Both the position numbers and the translations under genes were made by a program. This document shows positions 7,375-8,823 of a DNA stretch of 8,823 nt, in pieces; positions within the stretch are counted from its first letter, which is position 1; each line of letters begins with the position of its first letter. The notes below the pieces were generated by a model, which saw only the letters and a program-made list of their open reading frames with translations, was not told the DNA's origin and made no database searches. This stretch comes from Pseudobdellovibrionaceae bacterium (GTDB lineage: Bacteria > Bdellovibrionota > Bdellovibrionia > Bdellovibrionales > JAMPXM01): NCBI GenBank assembly GCA_913774795.1, contig CAJYIL010000035.1:1-8823 (forward strand), in the 5' to 3' direction.

Positions 7375-8446
7375 CGGAAACGTCTTCTTCGATCCGGTGG
7401 AAGCCACGCCATTCTTTGAGCCGACCTCGAGGGCGAGTGCCGTCTTCGGGATACTCGAGCAGTACGTACGTGAGCTTCGTGATCTTTCCCATCGAAGCGA
7501 TATCGAGCGACGTGATGTCGGTCCAGGTGCCCGTATTGAAATACTCTTTATCGACGCCCCACTGGCGGTATTGATAGACGTGGCTGTGCCCAAAGATCAC
7601 GATATTCACTCGCTCGTCATTTAAAACGCGACGAGCGGCCTCGGAGAGATCAGGGAAGATCGCGCTTTCGGCGAGAACTTTGAGGATGCGGCTGACCGGG
7701 AACTGGCGACGAGCATCTTTCATGAAGATCGCATCGGCGAAGTATTTGATCAGTTTCAAAAACGATGAAACGGTGAACGAAAATTCGTTCACGATCGCCC
7801 ATCGCATCATCCGTCGAAATGGTCTCACCTTATCGACGTGAGGATGCACGTGCTTCAGCTTCAAGACGAAGTCGACGAAAAAATGGGATCCGAATGGCAG
7901 ATTGAGGATGGGCTCCGGGAGATTCTTTTTTAAGAAGAAACGCTTTGGGTCGAATCGATTTGCCGCTTCATGCATGTGACCATGCTCGATGTGGACGCCG
8001 TCGAAGAAATACACGAGGTTTTTGTATTTCACGTTCGACCCACACGCTTTGTCGAAAAGATCTCGGGCTGCGGGCCAAAGCATCGCTTGATCGTGATTAC
8101 CGACGATGTACGTGATCGAGCGGTTCGGCATTTGCGCAAACGCCTTCAACGCTTCGAACACTTCTTTGTGACCGTCGAGGATCGATTGAATCACCTCGAC
8201 CGAGATACCTTCGGTCAGAACAGTGAGAAAATGACCGCGGTAATCGACCTGAAGACAATTCAGAAAATCGCCATTGATGATGAGCTCGACATCGGCGTCA
8301 CGGAATTCGCCTGAGCAATAGTATTGGAGAAACTCTACGAGCTTTTGACCGAAGTAAAATTCTTCGAGCGGATTCGTCGCACCGCCGGGAAGCGTGCGTC
8401 CTCGGCCAAGATGTAAGTCGCTGATGACGAGTTTAAGTTTTCTCAA
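7367..8446 (-). CDS. Calcineurin-like metallophosphoesterase, LpxH-related fold, extended
   Basis: Predicted dinuclear-metal phosphoesterase of 359 residues. All core motifs are present in order: SDLHLG with D10 and H12, NGDFLN with D60, GNHDQ with N117-H118-D119, EHGH with H155, and GHSH (286-289), followed by NTGTW. The last two motifs are separated by about 130 residues, longer than in UDP-2,3-diacylglucosamine hydrolase LpxH (about 240 residues in all); the insert (about 160-280) is rich in aromatic and basic residues and probably forms a helical cap. The substrate cannot be read from sequence; a lipid-linked or nucleotide diphosphate is a guess. No signal peptide. The start is TTG: the codon two before it in frame is TAG, no ATG or GTG occurs before the metal-binding D10, and AGGT stands 8 bases upstream. 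Only 10 bases separate it from the upstream gene. Confidence 0.9.
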   Translation of the reverse strand: MRKLKLVISDLHLGRGRTLPGGATNPLEEFYFGQKLVEFLQYYCSGEFRDADVELIINGDFLNCLQVDYRGHFLTVLTEGISVEVIQSILDGHKEVFEALKAFAQMPNRSITYIVGNHDQAMLWPAARDLFDKACGSNVKYKNLVYFFDGVHIEHGHMHEAANRFDPKRFFLKKNLPEPILNLPFGSHFFVDFVLKLKHVHPHVDKVRPFRRMMRWAIVNEFSFTVSSFLKLIKYFADAIFMKDARRQFPVSRILKVLAESAIFPDLSEAARRVLNDERVNIVIFGHSHVYQYRQWGVDKEYFNTGTWTDITSLDIASMGKITKLTYVLLEYPEDGTRPRGRLKEWRGFHRIEEDVSVS

Positions 8447-8454
8447 GCGCTAAG

Positions 8455-8458
8455 ACCT
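8455..8458 (-). promoter_or_regulatory. Shine-Dalgarno AGGT within the stop of the upstream gene, selecting a TTG start
   Basis: The sequence TAGGT combines the stop of the coiled-coil gene with AGGT, 8 bases before the TTG at 8446. This arrangement suggests that ribosomes ending one gene restart on the next. Confidence 0.5.
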
Positions 8459-8823
8459 ATTCCGCTTTTTTGATCGGAACGACAGTCTCGTTGTCGCCCT
8501 CGAGAATCGTGAGCGCGATGCGAAGCGCTCTCACCACTCGACGGATCGTCTCTTGTTTCTCTTTGTATTGCGAGAACATTTCTTGTGATTTCAGTTTCGC
8601 CGAATCGCTCTCCTGATGGAGTTGGTCGATTTGGCGTTTGAGATCGAGAAGCATTTTATCTTTGGTGCTGACGAGAGTCGCCGACTCCATTTTCACGATT
8701 TCGAGACGATGCTCGAGCTCCCGTTCACGCACGCGAATCTTTTTGAAATTCGACTCGAGACGAGCCTCGATCTCTTCGACGCGCGCACGCATCTCAGCAT
8801 TGTCGCGATCTTTGGCCTGCAAT
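8457..8823 (-). CDS. C-terminal part of a coiled-coil protein of unknown function, 5' end cut by window edge
   Basis: About 121 codons are visible up to the TAG stop. The sequence is highly charged (Glu, Lys, Arg, Asp, Gln) with leucine, isoleucine and methionine spaced roughly in heptads from the beginning to about residue 95, indicating a long helical coiled coil; the last 26 residues (ALRIALTILEGDNETVVPIK and the final few) break the pattern. No cysteine and no membrane segment. The first in-window TTG (8822) is probably an internal leucine codon, as the frame is open to the edge. I do not recognise a family. Its tight link to the phosphoesterase gene suggests co-transcription, but coiled coils give many false similarities, so no function is offered. 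Confidence 0.75.
   Translation of the reverse strand, partial: LQAKDRDNAEMRARVEEIEARLESNFKKIRVRERELEHRLEIVKMESATLVSTKDKMLLDLKRQIDQLHQESDSAKLKSQEMFSQYKEKQETIRRVVRALRIALTILEGDNETVVPIKKAE

Noticed and set aside
6906..7574. 222-residue open frame on the plus strand
   Set aside because: It runs antisense to pgi and to the end of the phosphoesterase gene, both certain genes, and shows no domain.
8820..8822. TTG at the right edge as the start of the coiled-coil gene
   Set aside because: The frame is open to the window edge and the coiled-coil pattern is already running at this point, so it is more likely an internal leucine codon.

Overview
The window is a compact bacterial chromosome segment in which every gene I can support lies on the minus strand, so it reads from right (8823) to left (1). 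In transcription order it holds: the end of a coiled-coil protein, a calcineurin-like metallophosphoesterase, glucose-6-phosphate isomerase (pgi), an FHA-GGDEF diguanylate cyclase, a TetR-family repressor, a TolC-like outer-membrane factor, and most of an RND (HAE1/AcrB-type) efflux pump cut by the left edge. No stretch longer than about 160 bases lacks a gene. I see no tRNA, rRNA, CRISPR array, insertion sequence or prophage gene.

The organism is a didermic (Gram-negative) bacterium of moderate GC content with strong preference for codons such as TCG, GTC, ATC and CTC. The most telling gene is the diguanylate cyclase. Its order (Thr-containing acidic tail, FHA, GGEEF) and its length match DgcB (Bd0742) of Bdellovibrio bacteriovorus, the cyclase needed for prey invasion. 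I therefore infer Bdellovibrionota or a close relative, without proof from sequence comparison.

Region 1 (8823-6038): the coiled-coil gene, the phosphoesterase and pgi are packed with gaps of 10 and 50 bases. The phosphoesterase uses a TTG start just after the stop of its neighbour. The cyclase follows pgi after 46 bases and shows no Shine-Dalgarno; a weak promoter may place its transcript start at the ATG.

Region 2 (5104-4947) is the only sizeable intergenic space. It holds a plausible promoter for the next operon and two related 12-bp dyads (AAATGATCATTT and AAACGAACGTTT), 42 bases apart. One fills the end of the -35/-10 spacer. These are good candidates for the operators of the TetR repressor.

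Region 3 (4946-1): tetR, the outer-membrane factor and the RND pump are joined by two four-base GTGA overlaps, which implies one translationally coupled, self-repressed efflux operon. No periplasmic adaptor gene lies between them; if it is part of the operon it must be beyond the left edge. Four of the six visible start codons are not ATG (one TTG, three GTG).
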